A stretch of 64,000 nt of DNA from Cellvibrio polysaccharolyticus (lineage in GTDB: Bacteria > Pseudomonadota > Gammaproteobacteria > Pseudomonadales > Cellvibrionaceae), in assembly GCF_015182315.1 (NCBI RefSeq), contig NZ_PRDL01000001.1, forward strand, positions 744,001 through 808,000, given 5' to 3'. Below, one piece after another: positions 35,363 through 45,276 of this stretch (its first letter is position 1; each line of letters begins with the position of its first letter). A program made the translations under genes and the position numbers. Below the pieces are notes generated by a model. It was not told where the DNA came from and ran no database searches. It worked only from the letters and a program-made list of their open reading frames with translations.

Positions 35363-36898
35363 ATGAGTGCTGAACCACCCCGGGAGCCAAAGGAAGAATC
35401 TTTTTCAGCAAGGGATCCATCCGGCCATTCCGATATATTATCCAGTGATGAACCGATTCAGGATTATCGTCAGCGTTATGGCTTATCCATGGATCCCTTT
35501 TCCGAAGAACCCTACTATCCGTTTTTTACCGGCGGACAGCGTGGTGAGTTGCTCGAGCAGGTCATCCATCTGTGCCAGTTTGGTCAGGGCGTAACGGTTG
35601 TTGCGGGTGATCGAGGCGTTGGTAAAACCCGTTTTGCGCTGGCGCTTTATGAATCGCTGGATCAATCACAGGTTTGTTTCATCAGCGCGCTGCCAACTTT
35701 ACAGGCCGATGTGCTATTGCAGCATATTGCTGCGCACGCCGGGTTTGAAACCGCGGGCGCTACCACAGGCCAGTTGATCAGCGCTCTCACCGACCCTGAT
35801 AATTTTTCGGAAGAGCACGGTTTTTCGTTAATCGTCATTGACGATGCGCATCATCTTGATGACGAAACTATTGCAGCCTTGTTGAGAATTACCCGCTCTG
35901 CTGATGCTGCGCATCAAAAATTCCAGGCGGTGTTAATTGGTGATGCACTGCTGGTGGATCGCCTGAAAAACTTGCCGGTTATCCCGACGCAAGTCAATGA
36001 TTACGCGCTGCCTGCTCTGACCTTATCCGAAACCGTGGATTATATTGGCTTTCGTATGGAGATGGCTGATTATCTCGGGCCGGATATTTTCAGCGAAAAT
36101 CTGGTTAGCCCATGGTGGCGCTCTGCCCAGGGGCGCTTGTCGGTTATTCACAGCAAGGCGCGCGAGCACCTGCTAAGCACTACTTTGCCGGAAGCAAAAA
36201 CCACCGAAACTAAAAACTTTCCGCTGGTGCATATTGTGGCAGCTGCGGCCCTGGGTTGCGCCATTCTCATGGCGTTGTTTTATCGTGGTGGGGATGACTC
36301 GACAGACATTCCGAAAACCCAGCGAATCCCGCTGAACCTGCAGGCGGTTTCTTCGTCCAGCGAGGCATCCCTTGCATCCTCTTCTGCTGCCATGTCGGTC
36401 GCGGCTCCCGCTATTAGCGATTCGGAGGTCAGCCTTACCGAGGAGCCTGCGCCAGTGTTGAGTGGAGAGCGCGATGTCGTTTCTCTGCCGCCGCCGGTGC
36501 TTGCCTCATCGGCCTTTTCTGTTGCCGTATCCTCTGCCGTCAGTAGTGCAGCTCGCAGTTCTGCGGCCGCGACGACTACTTCCCCTGCATCGGGTCTGAG
36601 CGCGGATGAGCAGGTGTTGATGTCCTGGGGCTCCGGCGAATATACCTTGCAGTTGCTTGGCGTTAGTAATCGCAAGGCTGCTGCCGATTTTGTTGCCGCT
36701 CAGCCAAATCGTGATGACCTGTTGCTGTTTCGCAGTACCCGCCAAGGCAAGGATTGGTTCGTGGTTGTTGTCGGGCGCTATCAAAATTCCGGAGAAGCCA
36801 GAGCGGCTGTTGCAGGATTACCGGACGTGCAATCCAAAGGCGGGCCATGGCCGAGAGTATTAAGAGATATTCAGCAGGAATTGCGACAAAGGAATTGA
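35363..36898 (+). CDS. DamX-like protein: AAA ATPase domain plus SPOR domain
   Basis: A 511-residue inner-membrane protein. The N-terminal cytoplasmic half is an AAA (ExeA-like) domain with Walker A GDRGVGKT (82-89) and a Walker B-like LIVIDDAHHL. One transmembrane helix (about 288-309) and a Ser/Ala/Val-rich linker (about 320-415) lead to a C-terminal SPOR domain (about 421-508: YTLQLLGVSNRKAAADF). In E. coli the gene after aroB is damX, a SPOR division protein; here the cytoplasmic ATPase domain is well preserved. A septal role is inferred from SPOR. A perfect terminator follows. Confidence 0.87.
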   Translation: MSAEPPREPKEESFSARDPSGHSDILSSDEPIQDYRQRYGLSMDPFSEEPYYPFFTGGQRGELLEQVIHLCQFGQGVTVVAGDRGVGKTRFALALYESLDQSQVCFISALPTLQADVLLQHIAAHAGFETAGATTGQLISALTDPDNFSEEHGFSLIVIDDAHHLDDETIAALLRITRSADAAHQKFQAVLIGDALLVDRLKNLPVIPTQVNDYALPALTLSETVDYIGFRMEMADYLGPDIFSENLVSPWWRSAQGRLSVIHSKAREHLLSTTLPEAKTTETKNFPLVHIVAAAALGCAILMALFYRGGDDSTDIPKTQRIPLNLQAVSSSSEASLASSSAAMSVAAPAISDSEVSLTEEPAPVLSGERDVVSLPPPVLASSAFSVAVSSAVSSAARSSAAATTTSPASGLSADEQVLMSWGSGEYTLQLLGVSNRKAAADFVAAQPNRDDLLLFRSTRQGKDWFVVVVGRYQNSGEARAAVAGLPDVQSKGGPWPRVLRDIQQELRQRN

Positions 36899-36910
36899 TT
36901 GTATTGCAGG

Positions 36911-36946
36911 CAATAAAAAAGCAGCCAGTGGGCTGCTTTTTTATTG
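36911..36946. terminator. Bidirectional terminator after the DamX-like gene
   Basis: A perfect 16-bp stem (36911-36926 with 36931-36946, loop AGTG) has GCAGCC/GGCTGC at its core and A/T runs in both arms. It serves both the plus-strand pilM-damX operon and the minus-strand Ig-like lipoprotein gene. Confidence 0.92.
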
Positions 36947-36972
36947 AGTTATATTTTTACGATACCAACCAT

Positions 36973-38832
36973 TTATTCCGGATTAGGGGTTGGGGTTGGG
37001 TTTGGGGTTGGAATAGTTGGCGGTGGGCTGCTGATTCTTGTCATCATTGAGGTGACAAGTCCATCCGGTGTGGTGATGACAACTTCCAGATAGCCGCTTG
37101 GCACGTCATTTCCCGTCATGGTTGCGCCTGCGATCAATATTTGTGTGTCGTAGGTTGATGGGATGGTGATTTCATCGCGTGGAGTAACTGCCATCCCTCT
37201 TGCATTTGCAGCACTGAAAAGAACTTTGGTGCCTGCAGGGAGCGGGTTTCCGTGCTGATCGGCAAGCCATGCTTCAAAGTTACCGCCTGTGTAAGGAAGT
37301 ACAGCTGGTTGGCCTTGCAGTCTGCCATTCTCGGTATAAGGAATGTTGCTGGACATAATGATCAAATAATCACGGCGGATGGTGACACCGCTGCGGGTAC
37401 ATTTACCATCGGTGGCATCCTGTTCCCGGCACAATACGCCGTTGTATAGTCCGTCAGCGACATCTCGGGCACCATTCTGGTTAAAGTCCATGAACCATTC
37501 GCCATTGTCGAATTTGCCGCTGTGATTGGAATCAAGGAAGGCTTCTCCGAGGTCATCGCACGCAAGCCTGCCCATTTCTGCCGATGCTGGTGGTACATTG
37601 AACTCACAGGCGGCGTTGTTGCTGGCAAAAACATCTACATCAAAGTCATACCAGCCATTACCGTTAACATCCATAAAGGATTCATTACCGGTGGTATGTG
37701 CCAACACGCGAACATGGCCTACTCGTGAGGGGGTCGCAGGGCGTGGATCAGGGCGGGGATTCTGACTGGTCCATGTGACGCTACATACGCCATTTGCTGT
37801 GGTGCAGCTCGGGGTTATAGAGCCGCCACTGGTGGTGAACGAAACGCTGGTTCCATCGGCAGGGGGGTTATTAAATGCATCAGCAAGGCGAATAGTGAAG
37901 CTAACGTTTTCGCCATCGACGTTCCAGGCGTTCGGGTTTCTTACCGATGCAGACAAAGACATACTCTTCTGGTCAGGTACGCCGGTTGATACGTATAAGT
38001 TGCGTGACTGTGTGGAAAGTCCGGTATCCAGATGTCTGGCATTCACGGTTATCGGGGTCGCCACGGAGCCAGCTTGTACAACAATGGTTGCATGGCCTTC
38101 TTCGTTGGTTTTTGCACGCTTGGCATCGGGAGCATCGCTGGAGTCGCATTTGCTATTAACGAGGTCTACTCCGCCAGCGCGGGTATTCAGATCAAACTCA
38201 ACACAGGTTCCTTTGATCGGAGCACCGGTACTGCCTCTTACCAGAAAGCGCACACTGGCGGTTTCGTTGCCCCCGGTTCCTTTAAGGCTGATTTGTTGTG
38301 GTGTGGCATCCACGAACTGGATTGAACTGATGGTATCCAGCTCAACATTGATACTGCCTTTGGCGGTTAGCAGCGTGCCGTTAAGGTTGGCAGTGGCGGT
38401 GATGTCATCTCGTCCGGCGCAGCCATTAGCTGTGTAGCTGACAGAGGCCTGGCCGTTGGTGATGGTTACCGGGTTGGCTGACAAGGTTGCTTCATTAGCC
38501 GCGATACAACGAGACGTAAATGCAATCGATGTGGTATCTGTTGAGAGGGAGCGATCTGCATTAACGAGGTTAATCGTCAGGGATGTTGTTCCGCCTGCTG
38601 ATAGCGTGTCACTTCCTACGCCTACGCCTATTTCGCCTGCTTTAAAGTCACCGCCTGATCCAACACCGATAATCCTTACCGTGGACACCGAGCTGGAGCT
38701 TCCCGATCCTGGCTGGTTGGTAATGCCGTCGACCCGGTTACCGCCTCCGCCGCCACATGCCAGCAGTGTTAACCCCAGCGAACCGATGGAGACGAGTTTA
38801 AGCAGAGAAAGCCTGGGAATATTTGAGTGCAT
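36973..38832 (-). CDS. Large Ig-like-domain lipoprotein with calcium-loop-like motifs
   Basis: A 619-residue predicted surface or periplasmic lipoprotein: signal peptide with lipobox LLAC (C26) followed by five glycines. The mature part holds about four to five Ig-like (Big1/invasin-type) beta domains, e.g. GTSVSFTTSGGSITPSC. Cysteines occur in pairs about once per domain, suggesting disulfides. In the last third DVNGNGWYDFDVD, DSNHSGKFDNGE and DFNQNGARD resemble Ca-binding DxNxDG loops. The tail is Pro/Thr/Asn-rich (IPTPNPTPTPNPE). AGGAAG precedes the ATG at 38832. Function unknown; adhesion is inferred from the fold class. It interrupts the damX-gltB neighbourhood expected in pseudomonads. 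Confidence 0.75.
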   Translation of the reverse strand: MHSNIPRLSLLKLVSIGSLGLTLLACGGGGGNRVDGITNQPGSGSSSSVSTVRIIGVGSGGDFKAGEIGVGVGSDTLSAGGTTSLTINLVNADRSLSTDTTSIAFTSRCIAANEATLSANPVTITNGQASVSYTANGCAGRDDITATANLNGTLLTAKGSINVELDTISSIQFVDATPQQISLKGTGGNETASVRFLVRGSTGAPIKGTCVEFDLNTRAGGVDLVNSKCDSSDAPDAKRAKTNEEGHATIVVQAGSVATPITVNARHLDTGLSTQSRNLYVSTGVPDQKSMSLSASVRNPNAWNVDGENVSFTIRLADAFNNPPADGTSVSFTTSGGSITPSCTTANGVCSVTWTSQNPRPDPRPATPSRVGHVRVLAHTTGNESFMDVNGNGWYDFDVDVFASNNAACEFNVPPASAEMGRLACDDLGEAFLDSNHSGKFDNGEWFMDFNQNGARDVADGLYNGVLCREQDATDGKCTRSGVTIRRDYLIIMSSNIPYTENGRLQGQPAVLPYTGGNFEAWLADQHGNPLPAGTKVLFSAANARGMAVTPRDEITIPSTYDTQILIAGATMTGNDVPSGYLEVVITTPDGLVTSMMTRISSPPPTIPTPNPTPTPNPE

Positions 38833-39264
38833 GATATCTTCCTGAGTCATCAGTGTGTGCCATATATTGGTGCGATGGCTTGGTGCTCGTGTGCATTTGT
38901 GGTGCAAAAACCATGCGGCACGACCACTTTTGGCCTTATTGTTAAAACCGTGTCCAAAATGGTGCCTGGAGGCCTTTAAAACCTGTGTTTTATGCTGAAA
39001 AGCCCCGCAGGCCGGTAACTTAGCCTATTCCGAATGATTGATAAAGTGCCACCAGGGCAAAAAGCCTTTCTGCTATATGATTCTCAGTGTTTTTGTGCGT
39101 TCTTTGGCGTTTTTCCCTATTTTTCAGTGAGTAATAGCGTTTAGTTCAGGTTGCACCGAAAGTGCGCGATTTTGGTTGGTACATATATTGCTTTACTCCT
39201 CTATGCACCGTGGCATCGATCTGCCATAGCCCGCAGCCGTGAATTGCAGTTCGACGATTGCGTG

Positions 39265-39287
39265 AAGCCCCGAAGAGGGGCTTTTTT
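39265..39287 (+). terminator. Intrinsic terminator upstream of gltB (attenuator or end of a small RNA)
   Basis: AAGCCCC (39265-39271) pairs with GGGGCTT (39277-39283) followed by TTTT. It faces gltB, 76 bases before the start, with no annotated gene upstream on that strand. It must end either a small RNA or a leader transcript of gltB. Confidence 0.75.
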
Positions 39288-39289
39288 GT

Positions 39290-39330
39290 CTGCGATACAA
39301 ATTATTGAATTACGACAATACTTATCGCAG
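39290..39330 (+). repeat. Inverted repeat in the gltB leader
   Basis: CTGCGATA (39290-39297) and TATCGCAG (39323-39330) are exact inverted copies 25 bases apart. They could pair in RNA right after the terminator, or form a two-site operator in DNA upstream of gltB. Confidence 0.45.
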
Positions 39331-39362
39331 TTGCCTATGAATGATTTAAGCGAGAAACGCCT

Positions 39363-42300
39363 ATGAACACTGGCCTCTACCGGTTGGATGAGTTCAAAGA
39401 CAATTGTGGCTTCGGCCTGATTGCCCACCTGAAAGGTAAAACCAGCCACCGTCTCCTTAAAACCGCTATTGAAGCCCTGGCTTGCATGACACACCGTGGC
39501 GGTATTGCTGCCGACGGCAAGACTGGCGATGGCTGTGGTTTGCTATTGCAAAAGCCGGATAGCTTTTTACGTGAAGTCGCCCGGGAAGCCGGCGTGGCCG
39601 AACTGACGGACATCTATGGTGTGGGTTGCATCATGATGAGCCGCGATGATGATCGCGCCGCCGTTGTGCGTCAGATCGTGGAAGAGGAAATCCACGCGCA
39701 AGGTCTGGAAGTTGCCGGATGGCGAACCTTGCCGGTCAACAGTGATTGCCTTGGGCCTATCGCGCTTAAATCGTTGCCGCGCTTTACCCATCTCTTTATT
39801 AACAGCCGTGATCTGGGCAAGCAGCAGCTTGATGCTGCCTTGTTTATGGCTCGCCGCAAGGCCGAATTGCGCCTCGCGGACGACAAAACCTTTTATGTGT
39901 CCAGCCTGAGCGCCACAGTGGTGTCCTACAAAGGCCTGATGATGCCGGTAGACCTGCCCAGCTTCTTCCTGGATCTGGCGGACCCGCGTCTGGAAACGGC
40001 GATCTGTGTATTCCACCAGCGCTTTTCGACCAACACCATGCCGCAGTGGCCGTTGGCCCAGCCGTTCCGCATGCTGGCTCATAACGGTGAGATCAACACC
40101 GTGGTGGGCAACCGTAACTGGTCTGTCGCGCGTACCCCCAAATTCATGACGCCGTTGCTGCCTGAGTTGCAGAGCGTAACGCCGTTGGTAAACCGCACCG
40201 GTTCAGACTCATCCAGCCTCGATAACATGCTGGAAATCCTGCTGCTGGGTGGTATGGAATTGCACCGTGCCATTCGTATGCTGGTGCCGCCGGCCTGGCA
40301 AAACGTCGAGCGCATGGACCCGAACCTGCGTGCTTTCTACGAATACAATTCCATGCACATTGAGCCGTGGGACGGCCCCGCCGGCCTGGTAATCACCGAT
40401 GGTCGCTACGCCGTGTGTACGCTTGACCGTAACGGTTTGCGCCCGTCCCGCTGGGTAATCACCAAAGACGATGTTATTACGGTAGCATCGGAAGTGGGTG
40501 TTTATAACTACGATCCGGCTGACGTGGTGGCCAAAGGTCGTCTGGGGCCAGGACAAATTATGTCCATCGACACCCTGACCGGCGAGCTGCATCAAACGGC
40601 TGATATCGACAATCAGCTGAAATCTACCCAGCCATACAAGCAATGGCTGAAAAGCCGTGCGCTGCGTATTGAGTCCACACTCAATTCCGACGTCCGTGAA
40701 AACGGCATCGACAGTGCTGCGCTCAAGGCCTACATGAAAATGTACCAGGTCTCGTTTGAAGAGCGTGATCAGTTGCTGCGTCCGATTGCCGAAGGCGGTC
40801 AGGAAGCGGTGGGTTCCATGGGGGACGATACGCCGATGGCCGTGCTGTCACGCCAGCAGCGCTCGGTGTTTGATTATTTCCGTCAGCAATTTGCCCAGGT
40901 AACCAACCCGCCCATCGATCCGCTGCGCGAAGCGATTGTGATGTCGCTGGAAACCTGTCTTGGTCGTGAGCTTTCTGTTTACGAAGAAACCGAAGCTCAT
41001 GCTGATCGCGTTATCTTGTCGTCGCCGGTGTTGTCGCCGGAAAAATTCCGGGCGATTAAAACCCTTGATCGCGAAGGTTATGCACACAAAGTATTCCCGC
41101 TGCACTACGATGCTGCTCGCACCAATTTGAAGCAGGCGCTCGAAGCACTCTGTGCTGACGTTGCCGACGCCGTGCGCTCCGGCACCGTTTTGGTGATTTT
41201 GAGTGATAACAAACTTTCCAAAGAATTGTTACCGATTCAGTCCTTGCTCGCTGTTGGTGCAGTGCACCAATATTTAACCGAAGTTGGCCTGCGTTGTGAT
41301 GCCAATATTCTGGTTGAAACCGCAGCTGCGCGTGACCCGCACCAAATTGCAGCACTGATCTCCTATGGTGCAACAGCGGTTTATCCGTACCTCAGCTACT
41401 ACGTACTGAACGATTTGATCGAAACCGGCGAGTTGCTCACCGACGTAGATACCGCTTACAAAAACTACCGTAAAGGTATTGATAAGGGCTTGCTGAAAAT
41501 CCTGTCGAAGATGGGTATTTCTACCGTGACCTCTTATCGCGGTGCGCAGTTGTTTGAAGCCATCGGTTTGTCTGACGAAGTGGTTTCCATGTGCTTTGCC
41601 AGCACGCCGTCCCGTATTCAGGGTGCGCGTTTTGAAGATCTGGAAGCCGACCAGAAAATCCTCGCCAAAAGTGCCTGGGTTGAGCGCAAATCTATCGTGC
41701 AAGGTGGTTTGCTGAAGTATGTGCATGGCTCCGAATATCACGCCTACAACCCGGATGTTGTGCAAACCTTGCAGCGTGCGGTGCAGTCCGGCAACTATTC
41801 GCTGTGGCGCAGCTATTCCGACATCGTCAATCATCGCCCGGTCGCCATGCTGCGCGACTTGTTGAAGGTGCGTGAAGATATCAAACCGATTCCGCTGAAC
41901 GAAGTGGAACCCATTGAAACTATCATCCGTCGCTTTGACTCGGCCGGTATGTCGCTGGGTGCCTTGTCACCGGAAGCGCACGAGGCCCTGGCAGAAGCCA
42001 TGAACCGTTTGGGTGGTCGTTCCAACAGTGGTGAAGGCGGTGAAGACCCGGCGCGTTACGGCACTATCAAGTCGTCCAAAATCAAGCAGGTTGCTTCCGG
42101 CCGCTTCGGTGTTACGCCGGCTTACCTGGTAAACGCTGAAGTGCTGCAGATCAAAGTCGCCCAGGGTGCAAAACCGGGCGAAGGTGGTCAGTTGCCTGGC
42201 GGTAAAGTGAATCCGTTGATCGCCCGTCTGCGTCACTCGGTGCCAGGCGTTACTTTGATTTCACCACCGCCGCACCATGACATTTATTCGATCGAAGATC

Positions 42301-43811
42301 TGGCGCAGCTCATTTATGACCTGAAGCAGGTTAACCCGGGCGCACTTATTTCGGTCAAGCTGGTATCTCGCCCTGGCGTGGGCACCATTGCTGCCGGTGT
42401 GGCCAAGGCGTATGCCGACCTGATTACCATTTCCGGTTATGACGGCGGTACCGCGGCAAGCCCGCTGTCTTCTATCCGTTATGCCGGCTCGCCGTGGGAA
42501 TTGGGGCTTTCTGAAACCCATCAAACCCTGCGTGCCAATGACTTGCGTGACAAAGTGCGCGTGCAGGCTGACGGCGGTTTGAAAACCGGCCTCGATGTAG
42601 TCAAAGCAGCCATGCTGGGCGCGGAGAGTTTCGGTTTTGGTACCGGCCCGATGGTATCGCTGGGTTGTAAATACCTGCGTATCTGTCACCTGAACAACTG
42701 TGCGACCGGTGTTGCTACCCAGGAAGACAAACTGCGTAAGGACCACTACATCGGCACCGTGGAAATGGCGATGAATTACTTCCGTTTTATGGCGGAAGAA
42801 ACCCGCGAATGGATGGCACGCCTGGGTGTGCGTACGCTGGGTGATCTGGTGGGGCGCGTGGATTTGTTAACGGTGCTGGAAGGTCAGACCGAGAAACAAA
42901 AACAGCTGGATCTGAGTCCTATTATCTATACCGACGATTACCTGGAAACCAAGCCGCAACTCTGTGCTGTGGATAAAAACCATCCGTTTGATAAAGGCGA
43001 ATTGGCCGAAGCCATGGTGCGTGAATTGCTGCCGGCTATCGAAGCGAAAAAAGGCGGTGAGTTCAGTTTCCACATCACCAACTGCGATCGCTCTGTTGGC
43101 GCCCGTATCAGTGGTGAAATTGCCAAGCGTTACGGTGATGCCGGAATGAATGACGCGCCCATCACGCTGCGCTTGCACGGCATTGCCGGTCAAAGCTTTG
43201 GCGTATGGAACGCCGGTGGTTTGAACCTCTATCTGGAAGGCGATGCCAACGACTACGTGGGCAAGGGCATGGCTGGCGGCAAGCTGGTGATTCGTCCGCC
43301 GAAGGGTTCTACTTTTGCATCCAACCACACCAGCATTATGGGTAACACCTGTTTGTACGGTGCCACCGGTGGCAAGCTGTTCGCAGCCGGTACCGCGGGT
43401 GAACGTTTCGCGGTGCGCAACTCCGGTGTTGAAGCCGTTGTCGAAGGTGCTGGCGATCACTGTTGTGAATACATGACTGGCGGGGTGGTCACCATCCTGG
43501 GTCAAACCGGCGTTAACTTCGGTGCCGGTATGACGGGCGGCTTTGCTTACGTGCTGGATGAAGCCAACGATTTCGTGGATCGCTACAACCACGAACTGGT
43601 TGATATTCACCGCATCGAGGCTGAAACATTGGAAGCGCATCGCAATCATTTGCGCAGCATCATTGCCGGATTTGTGCAGGAGACGGGAAGTCAATGGGGC
43701 GAGGAGCTGTTGTCAAACTACGACGACTACCTCGGTAAGTTCTGGCTGGTAAAACCCAAAGCTGCCAGTTTGGCAGGTTTGTTAAACAGTTTTAAACAGC
43801 GCGGCGAATAA
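39363..43811 (+). CDS. gltB: Glutamate synthase (NADPH) large subunit
   Basis: Iron-sulfur flavoenzyme that makes two glutamates from glutamine and 2-oxoglutarate. The 1482 residues carry a short propeptide (residues 1-14) followed by the nucleophile C15 in DNCGFGLIAH, so the protein is cut to expose an N-terminal cysteine. Domain order: class II amidotransferase (about 15-420), central domain (about 460-750), FMN/alpha domain with SNSGEGGEDPARYG and the 3Fe-4S cysteines near CKYLRICHLNNC, and the GxGxG C-terminal domain (about 1230-1450). Full length and intact. It is 27 bases upstream of gltD. Confidence 0.97.
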   Translation: MNTGLYRLDEFKDNCGFGLIAHLKGKTSHRLLKTAIEALACMTHRGGIAADGKTGDGCGLLLQKPDSFLREVAREAGVAELTDIYGVGCIMMSRDDDRAAVVRQIVEEEIHAQGLEVAGWRTLPVNSDCLGPIALKSLPRFTHLFINSRDLGKQQLDAALFMARRKAELRLADDKTFYVSSLSATVVSYKGLMMPVDLPSFFLDLADPRLETAICVFHQRFSTNTMPQWPLAQPFRMLAHNGEINTVVGNRNWSVARTPKFMTPLLPELQSVTPLVNRTGSDSSSLDNMLEILLLGGMELHRAIRMLVPPAWQNVERMDPNLRAFYEYNSMHIEPWDGPAGLVITDGRYAVCTLDRNGLRPSRWVITKDDVITVASEVGVYNYDPADVVAKGRLGPGQIMSIDTLTGELHQTADIDNQLKSTQPYKQWLKSRALRIESTLNSDVRENGIDSAALKAYMKMYQVSFEERDQLLRPIAEGGQEAVGSMGDDTPMAVLSRQQRSVFDYFRQQFAQVTNPPIDPLREAIVMSLETCLGRELSVYEETEAHADRVILSSPVLSPEKFRAIKTLDREGYAHKVFPLHYDAARTNLKQALEALCADVADAVRSGTVLVILSDNKLSKELLPIQSLLAVGAVHQYLTEVGLRCDANILVETAAARDPHQIAALISYGATAVYPYLSYYVLNDLIETGELLTDVDTAYKNYRKGIDKGLLKILSKMGISTVTSYRGAQLFEAIGLSDEVVSMCFASTPSRIQGARFEDLEADQKILAKSAWVERKSIVQGGLLKYVHGSEYHAYNPDVVQTLQRAVQSGNYSLWRSYSDIVNHRPVAMLRDLLKVREDIKPIPLNEVEPIETIIRRFDSAGMSLGALSPEAHEALAEAMNRLGGRSNSGEGGEDPARYGTIKSSKIKQVASGRFGVTPAYLVNAEVLQIKVAQGAKPGEGGQLPGGKVNPLIARLRHSVPGVTLISPPPHHDIYSIEDLAQLIYDLKQVNPGALISVKLVSRPGVGTIAAGVAKAYADLITISGYDGGTAASPLSSIRYAGSPWELGLSETHQTLRANDLRDKVRVQADGGLKTGLDVVKAAMLGAESFGFGTGPMVSLGCKYLRICHLNNCATGVATQEDKLRKDHYIGTVEMAMNYFRFMAEETREWMARLGVRTLGDLVGRVDLLTVLEGQTEKQKQLDLSPIIYTDDYLETKPQLCAVDKNHPFDKGELAEAMVRELLPAIEAKKGGEFSFHITNCDRSVGARISGEIAKRYGDAGMNDAPITLRLHGIAGQSFGVWNAGGLNLYLEGDANDYVGKGMAGGKLVIRPPKGSTFASNHTSIMGNTCLYGATGGKLFAAGTAGERFAVRNSGVEAVVEGAGDHCCEYMTGGVVTILGQTGVNFGAGMTGGFAYVLDEANDFVDRYNHELVDIHRIEAETLEAHRNHLRSIIAGFVQETGSQWGEELLSNYDDYLGKFWLVKPKAASLAGLLNSFKQRGE

Positions 43812-43838
43812 CCTGGCGAACGTTAAGAGGCAACTATC

Positions 43839-45257
43839 ATGACTGCACGTTTGAACAACATTTTTCAATTCATTGATGTTGGTCGTCAGGACCCGGCGAA
43901 AAAAGACATTACTGTTCGTCGCCACCAATTTGTTGAAATTTATCAGCCCTTCAGCCAAAACGCGGTAGAGGGGCAGGCGCATCGCTGCCTGGAATGCGGT
44001 AATCCTTACTGTGAATGGAAATGCCCGGTTCACAACTTTATTCCCAACTGGTTAAAGTTGATTTCCGAAGGCAATATTTTTGAAGCCGCCGAGCTCAGCC
44101 ACCAAACCAACTCGCTGCCGGAAGTGTGCGGCCGTGTTTGTCCGCAGGACCGTTTGTGTGAAGGTGCCTGTACGCTTAACGATGGCTTTGGTGCGGTAAC
44201 CATTGGTAATGCCGAGAAATACATTACCGATACCGCCTTCGCCATGGGCTGGCGTCCGGACATGTCCAAAGTGGTGTGGACCGATAAAAAAGTCGCCATC
44301 ATCGGTGCAGGCCCTGCCGGTATCGGTTGTGCCGATGTGCTGGTGCGCAGCGGTGTTCGTCCGGTAGTGTTTGATCGCTATCCGGAAATCGGCGGCCTGC
44401 TGACCTTTGGTATTCCGGAATTCAAACTGGAAAAAAGTGTGCTGTCCCGTCGCCGTGAAATCTTCACCGAAATGGGTGTGGAATTCCGTTTGAACACCGA
44501 AGTGGGCAAAGACATCACCATGGAAGAATTGCTGCGCGATTACGATGCAGTTTTCATGGGCATGGGCACTTACAATTACATGAAGGGCGGCTTCCCGGGT
44601 GAAGACCTGCCAGGCGTTCACGATGCGCTGCCGTTTTTGATTTCCAACGTCAATCGTAATCTGGGTTTTGAAAAAAATCCGGCCGATTTTGTTGGCGTGA
44701 ATGGCAAGCGTGTGGTGGTGCTGGGCGGTGGTGACACCGCGATGGACTGTAACCGCACGTCCATTCGTCAAGGCGCAGCCAGCGTTAGCTGTGCTTACCG
44801 TCGTGATGAAGAAAACATGCCAGGCTCCCGCCGTGAAGTGGCCAATGCGAAAGAAGAGGGCGTGAACTTCCTTTTCAATCGTCAGCCTATTGCGATTGTG
44901 GGCGATGGCAAGGTTGAAGGCGTGAAAGTGGTAACGACACGTCTGGGAGCGCCGGATGAAAAAGGCCGTCGTCGCCCGGAAGAAGTGGAAGGCAGTGAGG
45001 AAATTCTGCCAGCCGATGTGGTGCTGATTGCCTTCGGCTTCCGTCCAAGCCCGCCGGACTGGTTGAAGGATCACCATATTGCCCTGAACGATTGGCAAGG
45101 TGTTATTGCCCCGGAGCACCAGTTGTACAAGTTCCAGACCAGCAACCCGAAAGTGTTTGCCGGCGGTGACATGGTGCGCGGTTCTGACCTGGTGGTTACG
45201 GCGATCTGGGAAGGTCGTGAAGCGGCTTCCGGCATCCTTGACTATCTCGGCGTGTAA
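43839..45257 (+). CDS. gltD: Glutamate synthase small subunit
   Basis: FAD/NADPH-binding partner of GltB, 472 residues. The N-terminal cysteine clusters CLECGNPYCEWKC and CGRVCPQDRLCEGAC bind the two 4Fe-4S centres that pass electrons to GltB. Two Rossmann motifs are visible: GAGPAGIGCADVL (FAD) and VLGGGDTAMDC (NADPH). The C-terminal GGDMVRGSDLVVTAI completes the FAD site. It forms the gltBD operon, ended by hairpins at 45277-45348. Confidence 0.96.
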   Translation: MTARLNNIFQFIDVGRQDPAKKDITVRRHQFVEIYQPFSQNAVEGQAHRCLECGNPYCEWKCPVHNFIPNWLKLISEGNIFEAAELSHQTNSLPEVCGRVCPQDRLCEGACTLNDGFGAVTIGNAEKYITDTAFAMGWRPDMSKVVWTDKKVAIIGAGPAGIGCADVLVRSGVRPVVFDRYPEIGGLLTFGIPEFKLEKSVLSRRREIFTEMGVEFRLNTEVGKDITMEELLRDYDAVFMGMGTYNYMKGGFPGEDLPGVHDALPFLISNVNRNLGFEKNPADFVGVNGKRVVVLGGGDTAMDCNRTSIRQGAASVSCAYRRDEENMPGSRREVANAKEEGVNFLFNRQPIAIVGDGKVEGVKVVTTRLGAPDEKGRRRPEEVEGSEEILPADVVLIAFGFRPSPPDWLKDHHIALNDWQGVIAPEHQLYKFQTSNPKVFAGGDMVRGSDLVVTAIWEGREAASGILDYLGV

Positions 45258-45276
45258 TACTGATATATAGGCGTTC

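Larger units (their letters stand above)
38833..39362. other. Intergenic region with a structured gltB leader
   Basis: 530 bases between the Ig-like lipoprotein and gltB with no supportable gene. The left 330 bases are AT-rich and must hold the promoters of the lipoprotein; I could not select one with confidence. The right 150 bases hold a small hairpin (TGGCA-N6-TGCCA, 39211-39226), a terminator hairpin (39265-39287) and an inverted repeat (CTGCGATA 39290-39297, TATCGCAG 39323-39330) ahead of gltB. Confidence 0.6.

Noticed and set aside
39208..39226. A sigma-54-like promoter (TGGCA ... TGCC) before gltB
   Set aside because: The GG to GC spacing is one base short of the required distance and the -12 element is poor. 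The sequence is better explained as a hairpin (TGGCA-N6-TGCCA).
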